DNA of 64,000 bases from Natribaculum luteum (GCF_023008545.1 NZ_CP095397.1:3337199-3401198); one strand, 5' to 3'; numbered from the stretch's first letter, positions 9,264-18,304 are shown. The notes: generated by a model from the sequence alone, not told the origin. Made by a program: numbers and translations.

Positions 9264-10912
9264 ACTGGGGCGATCGCCCCTACGAGTGGGTCGGCGACTG
9301 GAGCGGTCGGCGGGCGTCGCTCTCGCCCGACCGAACCGCCATCGTCGACGAGACGAGCGGACAGGCGTACACGTACGACGTCCTCGATCGACGAGCGAAC
9401 CAAACGAGTCGGCTGCTCGAGGCCTACAGCGTCGACGCCGGCGAGCGGGTCGCGGTCGTCTCGCGGAACCGGATCGAGGTCTTCGACCTCTTTTTCGCGA
9501 CGGGGAAGACGGGCAGCGTCCTCGCGCCACTCTCCTACCGGCTTGCACCGCCGGAACTCGCGACGCTGCTCGAACTCGTCGCGCCCCGACTGCTGGTCAT
9601 CGAGTCGCCGTTCGTCGAACGGGTCGAACACGCGCTGGCGCGCGCCGACATCGACCCCGCGGTGCTCGAGTTGACGACATCCGAGCCCGCCGGCGGGTGG
9701 GGGCAGTTCGGCGACGCCGTTCCCGACGACGATTCGCCGGTCCCGTCGCGACGGCGATCGCTCGAGGACCCCCACCTCCTGTTGCACACCGGTGGGTCGA
9801 CGGGGACGCCGAAGGAGACGACAGTGACCCACGGCGCGATCTACTGGAACTCGTTCAACACAATCACTGCCTGGGGTCTCCGGCCGGACGACGTCGTGCC
9901 GATGGTGTTCCCGGCGTTTCACACCGGCGGCTGGAACGTACTGTCGATCCCGATCTTCCACATGGGTGGGACAGTGCTCGTCGACCGCGAGGTCGACCCC
10001 GGGCGGCTCCTCGAGCAGATCGAGCACCGCGAGGCAACCGTCCTCGTCGCGGTGCCGGCGGTCCTTCGGTCGATGGCCAGACACGAGGTCTGGGAAGCGA
10101 CCGACCTCTCGACGCTACGGTTCGTGAAAAGCGGCGGCGGCCCCTGCCGGGAGGCGATCGTTCGCGCCTGGCGCGAGCGCGGCGTCGACGTCTCCCAGGG
10201 GTACGGCCTCACGGAGTGTGGGCCGAACAACTTCGCGATGCCCGACGACTGGGCACCGGAGAAAGTCGCGAGCGTCGGGAAGCCAGTCCTCCACACGGAC
10301 GTTCGCGTCGTCGACGACGACGGCACGCCACTCGAGAACGACGAGGTCGGCGAACTCGAACTGGCCGGTCCTCACGCGGCACCCGAGTACTGGCGGAATC
10401 CGGAGGCGTCCGCGGAGACGTTCGGAGCTCGCCGCGGCGACGACGCGAGCGCGAACGAGAAAGCGCCCGTCGACGGGTGGGTCTCGACGGGCGACCTCGC
10501 CCGCACCGACGAGGACGGGTTCGTCCATATCGAGGGCCGGAAGAAGAACATGTTCGTCAGCGGTGGCGAGAACGTCTATCCGCCGGAGGTCGAGGACGTG
10601 ATCGCCGATCACCCGGCCGTCTCGGAGGTCGTCGTGATCGGCGTGCCTGACGAGCAGTGGGGGACGGTCGGCAAGGCGGTGGTCGAACGTGCAGAACCGC
10701 GGGCAGGGAACGACCAGCGAGGGTTCGATTCCACGACCGCTAACGACGGACGGCCGTTCACGATCGAGGAACTCGAGGCGTTTCTCGACGGCCGCCTCGC
10801 CCGGTTCAAGATCCCGAAGTACCTGACGTTCGTCGACGATCTGCCGACGAGCGGTCCGTCGAAGGTCGATCGTGCCGCGGTCGCCGACCGGTTCGGAGCC
10901 GATCCGCCATGA
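9260..10912 (+). CDS. AMP-dependent acyl-CoA synthetase/ligase
   Basis: The 550-residue protein is a class I adenylate-forming enzyme that activates a carboxylic acid to its acyl-CoA through an acyl-AMP. Motifs in order: the P-loop-like LHTGGSTGTPKETTVTH (about 175-191), QGYGLTECGP (A5), VSTGDLARTDEDGFVHIEGR (A7-A8), MFVSGGENVYPPEVE, and a C-terminal domain with SGPSKVDRAAV carrying the expected lysine. The substrate is not evident; a medium-chain or aromatic acid is plausible given the neighbouring thiolase, DUF35 and Liv importer. Variable insertions near 395 and 495 are typical low-complexity halophilic loops. Confidence 0.9.
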   Translation: MNWGDRPYEWVGDWSGRRASLSPDRTAIVDETSGQAYTYDVLDRRANQTSRLLEAYSVDAGERVAVVSRNRIEVFDLFFATGKTGSVLAPLSYRLAPPELATLLELVAPRLLVIESPFVERVEHALARADIDPAVLELTTSEPAGGWGQFGDAVPDDDSPVPSRRRSLEDPHLLLHTGGSTGTPKETTVTHGAIYWNSFNTITAWGLRPDDVVPMVFPAFHTGGWNVLSIPIFHMGGTVLVDREVDPGRLLEQIEHREATVLVAVPAVLRSMARHEVWEATDLSTLRFVKSGGGPCREAIVRAWRERGVDVSQGYGLTECGPNNFAMPDDWAPEKVASVGKPVLHTDVRVVDDDGTPLENDEVGELELAGPHAAPEYWRNPEASAETFGARRGDDASANEKAPVDGWVSTGDLARTDEDGFVHIEGRKKNMFVSGGENVYPPEVEDVIADHPAVSEVVVIGVPDEQWGTVGKAVVERAEPRAGNDQRGFDSTTANDGRPFTIEELEAFLDGRLARFKIPKYLTFVDDLPTSGPSKVDRAAVADRFGADPP

Positions 10913-10977
10913 GTCCACCACCGACGTTCACGAATGCTCGAGAAAGAACTATCAGGGAGTAATCACAATCCGTTGTT

Positions 10978-11688
10978 ATGTTAGATGTTACCATCGACAT
11001 GGAACAGTACGACTGTCCGTTCATCGACACGACGGACGACCACGACGTGTCCTTCACGGCCGTCCAGTGGGAGTTCGACGGCGAGCGGCGCGAACTCGAG
11101 ACGAGGATGATGATCGACGGACCCGACCGGAGCGTTCTGGAGTCGGGGCTGTCGGCGCTCCAGTCACACCCCAACATGCGCGAGTGTCGTCTATTCAAGA
11201 AACACGAGGGGACGGCACTCGTCCGAACCGTCATCGACGAGACCGACGCGATGCGGGTGATTCGTGCCAACGACGGCTACATCACCGGCCCGTTCCGGAT
11301 CGCAGACGGGAGCGAACGCTGGGAGGTCGGCTTCGACGACGCCGACGTCGCCGACGACGCGCTGGCCGACCTCGAGCGAAACAACGAGTTCGACGTCGAG
11401 TCCCAGGACGTCCTCGAGGTCGACGAACTGTACGACTTGCTCGAGAACGCCGACGCCGCCAACGAACTCATCGAGGGCTGTCGGGCGCTCTCGTCGGTCG
11501 AACGCGAGACGCTCGTCGTCGCCGCCCGGAAGGGGTACTTCGACCAGCCCCGGGGCGCGACGTTGCAGATGCTCGCAAACGAGTTCGACGTCTCGGACAC
11601 GGCGGTCTCGAAGAACGTTCGGCGCGCCGAACGGAAGATTCTCCGGCGCGTCGTCGACGCCCTCGAGTCGCTCGACGGCGTGGAGTAG
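10978..11688 (+). CDS. HTH-10 (bacterio-opsin activator type) regulator
   Basis: This 236-residue protein has an N-terminal sensor-like region of strands and helices (about 1-155) and the C-terminal HTH-10 domain: SVERETLVVAARKGYFDQPRGATLQMLANEFDVSDTAVSKNVRRAERKIL is split here as a first helix at LVVAARKGYF, the conserved P-R-G turn, and the recognition helix in DTAVSKNVRRAERK. This is the DNA-binding module of haloarchaeal Bat-like regulators. Its position between the acyl-CoA synthetase and a thiolase cluster suggests local control of acid catabolism, which is inference. Confidence 0.85.
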   Translation: MLDVTIDMEQYDCPFIDTTDDHDVSFTAVQWEFDGERRELETRMMIDGPDRSVLESGLSALQSHPNMRECRLFKKHEGTALVRTVIDETDAMRVIRANDGYITGPFRIADGSERWEVGFDDADVADDALADLERNNEFDVESQDVLEVDELYDLLENADAANELIEGCRALSSVERETLVVAARKGYFDQPRGATLQMLANEFDVSDTAVSKNVRRAERKILRRVVDALESLDGVE

Positions 11689-11847
11689 TCCTCGAGTTAC
11701 GCGACGAGAGAGGGTGGCAGTCTCGAGCGACGGATGCGCGTTCGTACTCGCGGTGCTGGTCAGTTCCGTCACCACCACGGGTGACGTCCGATCGTCGTCG
11801 GGTTTATGGAGATAATAAGAATTGACGCCCCGGCTGTCCGTTCGGGT

Positions 11848-12360
11848 ATGAATCGGAGACACTACCTCGCGGGAACGGGGTCGCTGGTCGCAGCCGGCAC
11901 CGCCGGCGGCTACCTGACCGGTCGCACGCACCGAGACGACGCCGAAGAGCCCGACGAGCAGGCTGACGACGAGCAGACGGATAACGACCAGACGGGCGAC
12001 GGGCAGGTACCGCCCGTCCGAACGCTCTTGCACCTCTCGAGTGGCGACGCGTCGGACCAGGGGACGGCACTGCGGAACGCGCAGAACCTTTTGGCGGACT
12101 CGACGGTCGACAACGAGGTGGTTCGATTCGTCGCCAACTCGAGGGGAATCTTCGTCTACGTCGACGGGGAGTCCCAGCACGCCGACCTCGTTCGATCCCT
12201 CTCGGAGTCGGGCGTCGAGTTCGTGGCGTGTGAAAACTCCATGGCGGGACTCGGCGTCTCGGAGTCCGACCTCCTTCCCGGCGTCGGTACGGTCCCCTCC
12301 GCGGTCGGCGACCTCGCCAAGCGCCAGGCGGAGGGGTACGGCTACATACGGGTCCCCTGA
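11848..12360 (+). CDS. Tat-signal DsrE-like protein
   Basis: The 170-residue protein begins MNRRHYLAGTGSLVAAGTAG, a twin-arginine export signal with a hydrophobic stretch. An acidic linker (about 28-55) follows, then a DsrE/F-like alpha/beta domain: RTLLHLSSGD, ALRNAQNLLADS, VRFVANSRGIFVYVDG and GVEFVACENSMAGLGVSESDLL with a Cys at the position used in DsrE-like proteins. Members of this fold take part in sulfur transfer or are uncharacterised; function here is unknown. Start at 11848 is chosen because it places the Arg pair at the N-terminus. Confidence 0.72.
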   Translation: MNRRHYLAGTGSLVAAGTAGGYLTGRTHRDDAEEPDEQADDEQTDNDQTGDGQVPPVRTLLHLSSGDASDQGTALRNAQNLLADSTVDNEVVRFVANSRGIFVYVDGESQHADLVRSLSESGVEFVACENSMAGLGVSESDLLPGVGTVPSAVGDLAKRQAEGYGYIRVP

Positions 12361-12622
12361 TACTGCCGGACAACAGTCAATGAACACTCGATCGCGTCTC
12401 ACGTCCCGTCGCCGCTGGCGACGGCCGTTCGAGTGCGATCGACGTGTGAATCGTTTTGTCCAGTAGTATGAGCGCTCCGTTTCCGTCCGGACCCGCAGCC
12501 GATCACGTCTCGGGGAGGGTGGTGTGAACGTGGGCGATAGTCGGTACACCCGCCGTTTCATCGCCGTCCCCGTTTGTTACTGTTCCACACCATTTTTCAC
12601 CTCGTATCGTTTCACTGCATGC

Positions 12623-13792
12623 ATGACAGACGCACAGATCGTCGGCGTCGGCATGACCGACTTCGGCGTTCACGAGCGACCGTTACCCGAACTCTTCGCG
12701 GACGCGGCGTTCGAGGCGTTCGACGATGCGGGCGTCGACGGCCCCGACGTCGACGCGTTCTACTTCGGGAACGCGATGGGCGGACAGACCGAAGACGACA
12801 CCCACCTCGCGCCGACGCTCGCGAGCCACGTCGGCATGGCGGGCATCCCGTGTCAGCGCTACGAGGACGCCTGTGCGACCTCCTCGAACGCGTTCAAGCA
12901 CGCGGTTCGAGCGGTCGAGGCCGGCCAGCACGACGTCGTCCTCGTCGGCGGCGTCGAGCGGTGTACGCCCGCGACGGGTCTCGAGACGCCGGCGATGACG
13001 AGCGTCTTCGCGACCGCGGCCCACCGCCAGTACGAACAGCCGACCGGGCTGACCTTCCCCGGCGTCTTCGCGCTGCTGACGAAACGCCACATGCACGACC
13101 ACGGGACGACCGAGGAGGACCTCGCTGCCGTCGCCGTGAAGAACCACCGCCACGGGACGATGAACCCCCGCGCCCAGTTCGGCAAGGAGACGACGGTCGA
13201 GGAGGTCCTCGAGGGGCCGATCGTCGCCGATCCGTTTCACCTGATGGACTGCTGTCCGTTCTCCGACGGCGCGGCGGCGGCCGTCGTCACCAGCGAGGAG
13301 GCCGCCGCGTCGCTGTCGGGGACTCCGGTTGGGGTCGCGGGCGTCGGCCACGCCACCGACGTCGTCCCCATCGCGGACAAGGCAGAACTCACCGCGACGC
13401 AGTCGGCGCGCGACGCCGCCGCCCAGGCGTACGCGGAGGCCGGAATCACGGCCGACGACGTCGACGTCGTCGAACTCCACGACTGCTTTACGGGCGCGGA
13501 GGTGCTCGCCGTCGAGGCGCTGGGACTGGTCGACGACGGCGAAGGCGGCACCGCCGCGGCGGAGGGCTGGACGGCACTCGGCGGCGAGATTCCGGTCAAC
13601 CCAAGCGGCGGCCTGAAGGCGAAGGGCCACCCCATCGGGGCGACGGGCGTCGCCCAGCTGGTCGAACTCACCGAACAGCTCCGCGGCGAGGCAGGCGACC
13701 GGCAGGTAGACGACGCGACGCACGCGCTCGCGCACAACCTGGGTGGCGACGCCGCGACGACGGTCGTCTCGGTTCTGGAGGTGATCGCATGA
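12623..13792 (+). CDS. Thiolase-family acetyl-CoA acetyltransferase (lipid-transfer type)
   Basis: The 389-residue protein starts MTDAQIVGVGMTDFGVHERP. It has the active-site cysteine region YEDACATSSNAFKHAV near residue 85-100, the ELHDCFTGAEVLA segment near 285, and the C-terminal NPSGGLKAKGHPIGATG with its catalytic His. Thiolases of this SCP-x-like subgroup are regularly encoded next to DUF35 proteins and cleave or condense acyl-CoAs as complexes. The ATG at 12623 removes an unlikely Cys/Phe-rich extension. The final codons contain a perfect Shine-Dalgarno sequence for the next start. Confidence 0.9.
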   Translation: MTDAQIVGVGMTDFGVHERPLPELFADAAFEAFDDAGVDGPDVDAFYFGNAMGGQTEDDTHLAPTLASHVGMAGIPCQRYEDACATSSNAFKHAVRAVEAGQHDVVLVGGVERCTPATGLETPAMTSVFATAAHRQYEQPTGLTFPGVFALLTKRHMHDHGTTEEDLAAVAVKNHRHGTMNPRAQFGKETTVEEVLEGPIVADPFHLMDCCPFSDGAAAAVVTSEEAAASLSGTPVGVAGVGHATDVVPIADKAELTATQSARDAAAQAYAEAGITADDVDVVELHDCFTGAEVLAVEALGLVDDGEGGTAAAEGWTALGGEIPVNPSGGLKAKGHPIGATGVAQLVELTEQLRGEAGDRQVDDATHALAHNLGGDAATTVVSVLEVIA

Positions 13793-13844
13793 GCCGTGCG
13801 AATGCGATGACGCCAGTGCTTGCTCTGGAGGTGATCGCATGAGC
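13774..13844 (+). repeat. 21-nt direct repeat, 50-bp period, carrying a Shine-Dalgarno and ATG
   Basis: Bases 13774-13794 and 13824-13844 are identical. Each contains GGAGGTGATCGCATGA, that is a perfect complement to the 16S rRNA 3' end, followed by an ATGA stop/start overlap. The duplication has inserted one extra 50-bp unit between the thiolase and the DUF35 gene. Confidence 0.9.
13789..13842 (+). CDS. 17-codon micro-ORF made by the duplicated junction
   Basis: The frame MSRANAMTPVLALEVIA begins with an ATG overlapping the thiolase stop and ends with a TGA overlapping the DUF35 ATG. Its last five residues (LEVIA) repeat the thiolase C-terminus, because the same bases were duplicated. It has a strong Shine-Dalgarno sequence, so it may be translated, but it is probably a by-product of the duplication with at most a coupling role. 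Confidence 0.35.
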   Translation: MSRANAMTPVLALEVIA

Positions 13845-14198
13845 GACGACCGCCTGACCCACGACGAGTGGGCGAGGGCTTTACACGACGGCGACCTCCT
13901 CGGCCAGCAGTGTGACGAGTGCGGTGCCGTGGTCGGCTCGCCGAAGGCGGCCTGTGTCGAGTGTGGCGCTCGAGCCCTCGAGACGGTCTCGCTGGCGACG
14001 ACGGGAACGGTCTACACCGAGACGACGATCGGCGTCGCCCCCACGGGATTCGACGGCCCCTATCGCGTCGCGGTCGTCGACCTCGGCGAGGCGCGCGTGC
14101 TCGCCCGCCTCGAGGGCGACGCGGCGATCGGCGACGCGGTCGAACTCGCCGGCGTCGTCGAGACCGACGACGGCAACCCGGCACCGCTGTTCTCGTAG
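13839..14198 (+). CDS. DUF35 / Zn-ribbon OB-fold acyl-CoA-associated protein
   Basis: The 119-residue protein has an N-terminal helix (DEWARALHDGDLLGQQC), a rubredoxin-like zinc ribbon with CDECGAVVG and CVECGAR pairs (about 26-47), and an OB fold (GTVYTETTIGV, RVAVVDLGEARVLARLEG). Such proteins bind CoA thioesters and form stable complexes with thiolases of the type encoded just upstream. The two genes form an operon through the duplicated ATGA junction. Confidence 0.88.
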   Translation: MSDDRLTHDEWARALHDGDLLGQQCDECGAVVGSPKAACVECGARALETVSLATTGTVYTETTIGVAPTGFDGPYRVAVVDLGEARVLARLEGDAAIGDAVELAGVVETDDGNPAPLFS

Positions 14199-14288
14199 CT
14201 CGAGTGGCTGCCCAGCCGCGGCCGTTCGCGGAGGTTCGGATATCAACCCGTTCTGCTTTGGAGATATAGTGACAACAGTACAGTTATT

Positions 14289-15644
14289 ATGGGAGATAAT
14301 ACCTCTCGCAGGTCGGTGTTGCGGCGAACGGGTGCGCTCGCGCTCGCGGGATCGGTCGGCGTCGCCGGCTGTCTGGGCGACGACAGCGGCGGTGGCGGAG
14401 ACGAGACGCTCCGGATCGGCGCGATCCAGCCGCTGTCGGGCGCGCTCGAGTACTACGGTCGGATCAGCTTGATGGGGTTTTACTCGGGGCTGGCGTACAA
14501 ACACGACGTCGACCCGCTCGAGGCGTTCACGTCCGGGACGTACACGATCGAACCCGACGACGGCCCGACGTACGAACTCTACCTGGAGGATACGGGATTC
14601 GACGTCGAAACGGCCGAGAACGTCGCGACGAATCTCGTCGCCGACGAGGACGTGGACCTGCTGTTCGGGGCGTCGTCGTCGGACGCGGCGCGGCGGATCA
14701 TCCCGAACGTCGTCGACGAGGCGAACGTTCCATACCTCATCGGACCGGCGGCCGACGGCGACATCACGGCCTCGAGCGAGCACTGTCACGACCTCGCCTT
14801 CCGGGCAAGCGAACACACCGCGATGGACGCTCGCGCCGGCGGTCGGTACGTCGCCCAGCAGGGCGACGTCTCGACGGTCGCGATCTTCGCTGTCGACGGC
14901 GCGTTCGGCCGCGGCGTCGCGAACAACTATCGGGAAGTCCTCGAGAACGAGGGGATCGAGGTCCTCGAGCCACGGTACGTCGAACAGGGATACAGCGAAT
15001 TCGGCGGGCTGTTCGACGAGGCGGTCGCCGACGGTGCAGACGGCGTCGTCGGCGGCTTTACGTTCCTGACGTTGCCGAACTTCCTCGAGACGGGGATGGA
15101 CTACGACGTCCAGATCTTCGGGGGATTCGCCGAACTCGTCACGACTCAGGAGGTAAGCAGCGCGGTCGAGAACGTCTTCGACGGCGAGGAGTTCACCGGC
15201 GAAGACATCCAGGAGGTCGGCCTCGGGCCGTTCACGACGCGATACCACTGGAACCAGTACGACAACGAAATCAACGACGAGTTCGTCGACCTCCACGTCG
15301 AGGCCTACGACGTGGTCCCCGACCTGTTCAGTGCGGGAACGTTCGTCGCCGCGTCGGCGCTCTCGCAGGCGATCGACGAGGCCGGTTCGACCGACGGCGA
15401 GGAGATCGCCGACGCCATGCGCGGGATGACCGTCACCGACACGCCGAAAGGCGAAGACGGCTACACGTTCCAGGAGCACAACAATCAGGCCGCCTCGGCG
15501 ATGACCGTCGCGTGGCCGGTTCCTACCAGCGAGGAGTACCAGGACACCTGGGATGCGTCGATCATGCCCGGCGAACCGATCGAGACGCTCGAGTCGGACG
15601 AAGTGATGGTTCCGGCCGAGGAGGCGAGCTGTGACCTCAGCTGA
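14289..15644 (+). CDS. Liv-type ABC transporter substrate-binding lipoprotein
   Basis: The 451-residue protein carries a Tat-lipoprotein signal: TSRRSVLRRTG, a hydrophobic core, then the lipobox-like VAGC (Cys near residue 35) and a Gly/Asp linker. The mature part follows the LivJ/LivK fold: TLRIGAIQPLSGALEYYGR, DTGFDVETAENVATNLVADEDVDLLFG, and hinge-forming segments with VAIFAVDGAFGRGVANNYREV. It would capture a branched-chain amino acid, amide or aromatic acid outside the membrane. It is the first gene of a livK-G-F-H-M operon; the ATP-binding gene starts 14 nt before its stop. Confidence 0.9.
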   Translation: MGDNTSRRSVLRRTGALALAGSVGVAGCLGDDSGGGGDETLRIGAIQPLSGALEYYGRISLMGFYSGLAYKHDVDPLEAFTSGTYTIEPDDGPTYELYLEDTGFDVETAENVATNLVADEDVDLLFGASSSDAARRIIPNVVDEANVPYLIGPAADGDITASSEHCHDLAFRASEHTAMDARAGGRYVAQQGDVSTVAIFAVDGAFGRGVANNYREVLENEGIEVLEPRYVEQGYSEFGGLFDEAVADGADGVVGGFTFLTLPNFLETGMDYDVQIFGGFAELVTTQEVSSAVENVFDGEEFTGEDIQEVGLGPFTTRYHWNQYDNEINDEFVDLHVEAYDVVPDLFSAGTFVAASALSQAIDEAGSTDGEEIADAMRGMTVTDTPKGEDGYTFQEHNNQAASAMTVAWPVPTSEEYQDTWDASIMPGEPIETLESDEVMVPAEEASCDLS

Positions 15645-16449
15645 GCCGCTGCTCGCGACGTCCGGGCTCACCCGGGAGTTCGGCGGGATCACCGCCGTCG
15701 ACGACGTCGACTTCGCGCTTGCAGACGGCGAGCTCTGTTCAGTCATCGGACCGAACGGGGCCGGAAAGACGACGTTTTTCAACCTGCTGACCGGCGTCCT
15801 CGAGCCGACGCGTGGCACCGTCGAGTTCTCGCCGTCCGATCGCGACGGTCGGGTCGACGTCACCGACGCCTCGCCTCACGAGACGGCGCTGCTGGGTCTC
15901 CACCGGTCGTACCAGATCACGAACGTCTTCCCGACCGTCTCGGTCCTCGAGAACGTCCGCATCGCCGTCCAGGCTCACCGCGGTAACGACACGTGGCGGT
16001 TCTGGCGGAACGTCCACGCGTTCGACGATCACTTCGTCGAGGCCGAACGTATCCTCGAGCGGATCGGCCTCGCTGAATCGGCCGATCGGCCCGCCGAGAC
16101 CCTGAGCCACGGAGAGAAACGCAGCCTCGAGATCGGCATCGCGCTCGCTGGCGATCCCGACCTGCTGTTGCTCGACGAGCCCACGGCAGGCGTCTCGAGC
16201 GAGGACGTGGCCCAGGTGACGGCCCTCATCGAGGACGTCGCCGCCGACCACGCGATCATGCTGATCGAACACAACATGGACGTCGTCATGGGGATCAGCG
16301 ACCGCGTCGTCGTTCTCGACCGGGGCGAACTGATCGCCGACAGCGATCCCGCGACGGTCCGCGAGAGCGAGGCCGTCCAGCGTGCGTACCTCGGCGGCTA
16401 CGAGGACGACGGGGCTAGCGACGCGGGAGCGGGGGTGACCGCCGGATGA
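15631..16449 (+). CDS. livG: Liv-type ABC transporter ATP-binding protein (LivG)
   Basis: The 272-residue ATPase has Walker A GPNGAGKTTFF (near 37-47), signature LSHGEKRSLEIGIAL, Walker B LLLLDEPTAGVSSEDV and the switch His in LIEHNMDVVM, as in LivG of branched-chain amino acid importers. The signature has LSHGE rather than LSGGQ, usual for this subfamily. Start is GTG at 15631, preceded by GAGGAGG at 15619-15625 and overlapping the substrate-binding gene. Confidence 0.92.
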   Translation: MTSAEPLLATSGLTREFGGITAVDDVDFALADGELCSVIGPNGAGKTTFFNLLTGVLEPTRGTVEFSPSDRDGRVDVTDASPHETALLGLHRSYQITNVFPTVSVLENVRIAVQAHRGNDTWRFWRNVHAFDDHFVEAERILERIGLAESADRPAETLSHGEKRSLEIGIALAGDPDLLLLDEPTAGVSSEDVAQVTALIEDVAADHAIMLIEHNMDVVMGISDRVVVLDRGELIADSDPATVRESEAVQRAYLGGYEDDGASDAGAGVTAG

Positions 16450-16517
16450 GGACGACGATCGACGATGCGAGGACGAGCGTGCGAACGCGAGTGCGAGCGG
16501 AGGTGGACGATCCGTGA
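16446..16517 (+). CDS. 23-codon micro-ORF coupling livG and livF
   Basis: The frame MRTTIDDARTSVRTRVRAEV (then DDP) starts with an ATG overlapping the livG TGA and ends with a TGA overlapping the livF GTG. The Shine-Dalgarno sequence of livF (GGAGGTG, 16499-16505) lies inside it. It therefore fills the 64-nt livG-livF gap without leaving untranslated RNA. No homologue is known to me. Confidence 0.35.
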   Translation: MRTTIDDARTSVRTRVRAEVDDP

Positions 16518-17212
16518 CGCTGCTCGAACTCGAGGGCGTCCACACCTACTACGACGAGAGTCACGTCCTGCAGGGAGTCGACCTCGCAGTCGAGGAGGGC
16601 GAGATCGTCGCACTCGTCGGTCGCAACGGCGTCGGCAAGACGACGACGCTGCGGTCGATCCTGCAGTTGACGCCGCCGCGGGAGGGCGTCGTTCGCTTCC
16701 GCGGCGAGGACGTCATCGGCGAACACACCCACGAGGTCGCCGACCGCGGCGTCGGCTGGGTACCAGAAGAGCGACGGACGTTCGGCTACCTCACCGTCGA
16801 GGAGAACGTCCGCGTCGCCGTCCGGCCCGACCAGGACTTCGACGCGCTCCGGGAGTACGTCTTCGAACTCTTTCCCGCCCTCGAGCGCTTTCGCGAGAAA
16901 GAGGCGCGGAACTTGAGCGGCGGCCAGCAGCAGATGCTCGCGATCGCCCGCGGCATGGTCGGCGACAACGACCTCCTGCTCGTCGACGAACCCAGCGAGG
17001 GGCTGGCACCGATGATCGTCGACCAGGTCGTCGAGGCGCTGCGCGAGGCGTCGGCAGAGACCACGATGATCCTCGTCGAGCAGAACTTCCCGCTGGCGAT
17101 GGACCTCGCGGATCGCTTCTATCTGCTCGATCACGGGACGGTCGTCGAGTCGGGGTCGACAGCGGACGTAAGCGCCGACGACGAACGCATCCGGAGGTAT
17201 CTGTCGGCATGA
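16514..17212 (+). CDS. livF: Liv-type ABC transporter ATP-binding protein (LivF)
   Basis: The 232-residue ATPase shows Walker A GRNGVGKTTTL (about 36-46), signature LSGGQQQMLAIARGM, Walker B LLLVDEPSEGLAPMIV and switch VEQNFPLAMDLAD, the LivF pattern. Start is GTG at 16514 with GGAGGTG 8 nt before it. The TGA overlaps the ATG of the permease gene livH. It pairs with LivG to power uptake. Confidence 0.92.
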   Translation: MTLLELEGVHTYYDESHVLQGVDLAVEEGEIVALVGRNGVGKTTTLRSILQLTPPREGVVRFRGEDVIGEHTHEVADRGVGWVPEERRTFGYLTVEENVRVAVRPDQDFDALREYVFELFPALERFREKEARNLSGGQQQMLAIARGMVGDNDLLLVDEPSEGLAPMIVDQVVEALREASAETTMILVEQNFPLAMDLADRFYLLDHGTVVESGSTADVSADDERIRRYLSA

Positions 17213-18249
17213 CGGGTGACGTCGTCGCGCTGGCGGCCGCCGTCCCCGACGTGGCGTTGCTAACCGACGCCCTCGGACGGTTCTTCCAGCCGAGTACGTT
17301 CGCCCGACTCGTCGTCGAGGGACTCGGCAAGGCCGCCGTGTACTTTATCATCGCCGTCGGCCTGACGCTCGTGTTCGGGCTGATGGGCGTGCTCAACTTC
17401 GCCCACGGCGCGTTCGCGATGCTCGGTTCCTACCTCGGCGGCATCCTCGTGGTCCTCGCGCTGGCCGGCGGTGCCGGCCCGATCACGTCGATCGCCTTCT
17501 TCGTCGTCGTCGCGGCGGTCGTCTTCGCCGTCATGACCGTCGTCGGTGGCGCACTCGAGGTGACGCTCGTGCGTCCGATCTACGACCGGACGCCGACCTA
17601 CCAGATCCTGATGACGTTCGGTATCGGACTGATCCTGGAGGAAGGAACGCGAATCGCCGCCACGCTTCGGGGCGTCCAGCCCGAGCCGCCGTGGCTGAAA
17701 GCGCGAGGAACGCTCCCGGGATTCCTGGAGACCCAGTACGACGTCCTCGGCGCGAACGTCAGGGGGTTCTACGTCTTCGAGATCGTCCTCGGCGTCCTGG
17801 TCGCGGTCGCAGTCTGGCTCTTTCTCACGCGGACGCTCTACGGGCTGTACATCCGCGCGGGCAGCGAGGACTCGGAGATGGTCGAGGCACTCGGTATCGA
17901 CGTTCGGAAGGCGTTCACCGTCGTCTTCGGGCTCGGCACTGGGCTCGCGGCCGTCGGCGGCGTCTTGCTCATGTGGGACCCGCTGTGGGGAGCGAGCGTG
18001 CTCTTGAACATCGACGTGTTGCTCTACGCTTTCGTCGTCGTCATCATCGGTGGTCTCGGCTCGTTCAAGGGAACGCTCGTGGCTGCCGTCGTCGTCGGTG
18101 TCGCCGACTCGTTTACCACGTGGCTGTTCAACACCGGTATCGTCACCTTCTCCGGCCTGCCCGAAGTGACGGTCTTCCTCCTGCTCGTGGTCGTGCTGAT
18201 CGTCCGTCCGCAGGGACTGTACGGCGTCGAGGAGGTGGGCGGCCATTAG
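17209..18249 (+). CDS. livH: Liv-type ABC transporter permease (LivH)
   Basis: The 346-residue membrane protein has about eight hydrophobic segments and the LivH family signature FGLMGVLNFAHGAFAMLGSY (near 58-77), then RAGSEDSEMVEALGIDVRKAF, the cytoplasmic coupling loop, and GGLGSFKGTLVAAVVVG near the end. It starts at the ATG at 17209 overlapping livF; GGAGGT lies 11 nt upstream. It forms the transmembrane channel with LivM. Confidence 0.92.
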   Translation: MTGDVVALAAAVPDVALLTDALGRFFQPSTFARLVVEGLGKAAVYFIIAVGLTLVFGLMGVLNFAHGAFAMLGSYLGGILVVLALAGGAGPITSIAFFVVVAAVVFAVMTVVGGALEVTLVRPIYDRTPTYQILMTFGIGLILEEGTRIAATLRGVQPEPPWLKARGTLPGFLETQYDVLGANVRGFYVFEIVLGVLVAVAVWLFLTRTLYGLYIRAGSEDSEMVEALGIDVRKAFTVVFGLGTGLAAVGGVLLMWDPLWGASVLLNIDVLLYAFVVVIIGGLGSFKGTLVAAVVVGVADSFTTWLFNTGIVTFSGLPEVTVFLLLVVVLIVRPQGLYGVEEVGGH

Positions 18250-18304
18250 CTCGAGTCGCGACGGGACGGGAACGCCCGGGGAAACCGACGGCGGCACCGA
18301 CGCG

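Noticed and set aside
12468-12527. A 19-codon micro-ORF upstream of the thiolase
   Set aside because: It is not coupled to the thiolase start, 95 nt away, and has no conserved feature; left as chance.
12574-13842. A long Arg-rich frame overlapping the thiolase in another frame
   Set aside because: It is arginine-rich and non-acidic, unlike real haloarchaeal proteins. Only its last 17 codons (the micro-ORF) are worth noting.
13881-15863. A 660-residue minus-strand frame opposite DUF35, livK and livG
   Set aside because: It is a mirror of genuine genes with conserved motifs on the other strand and has no recognisable domain.
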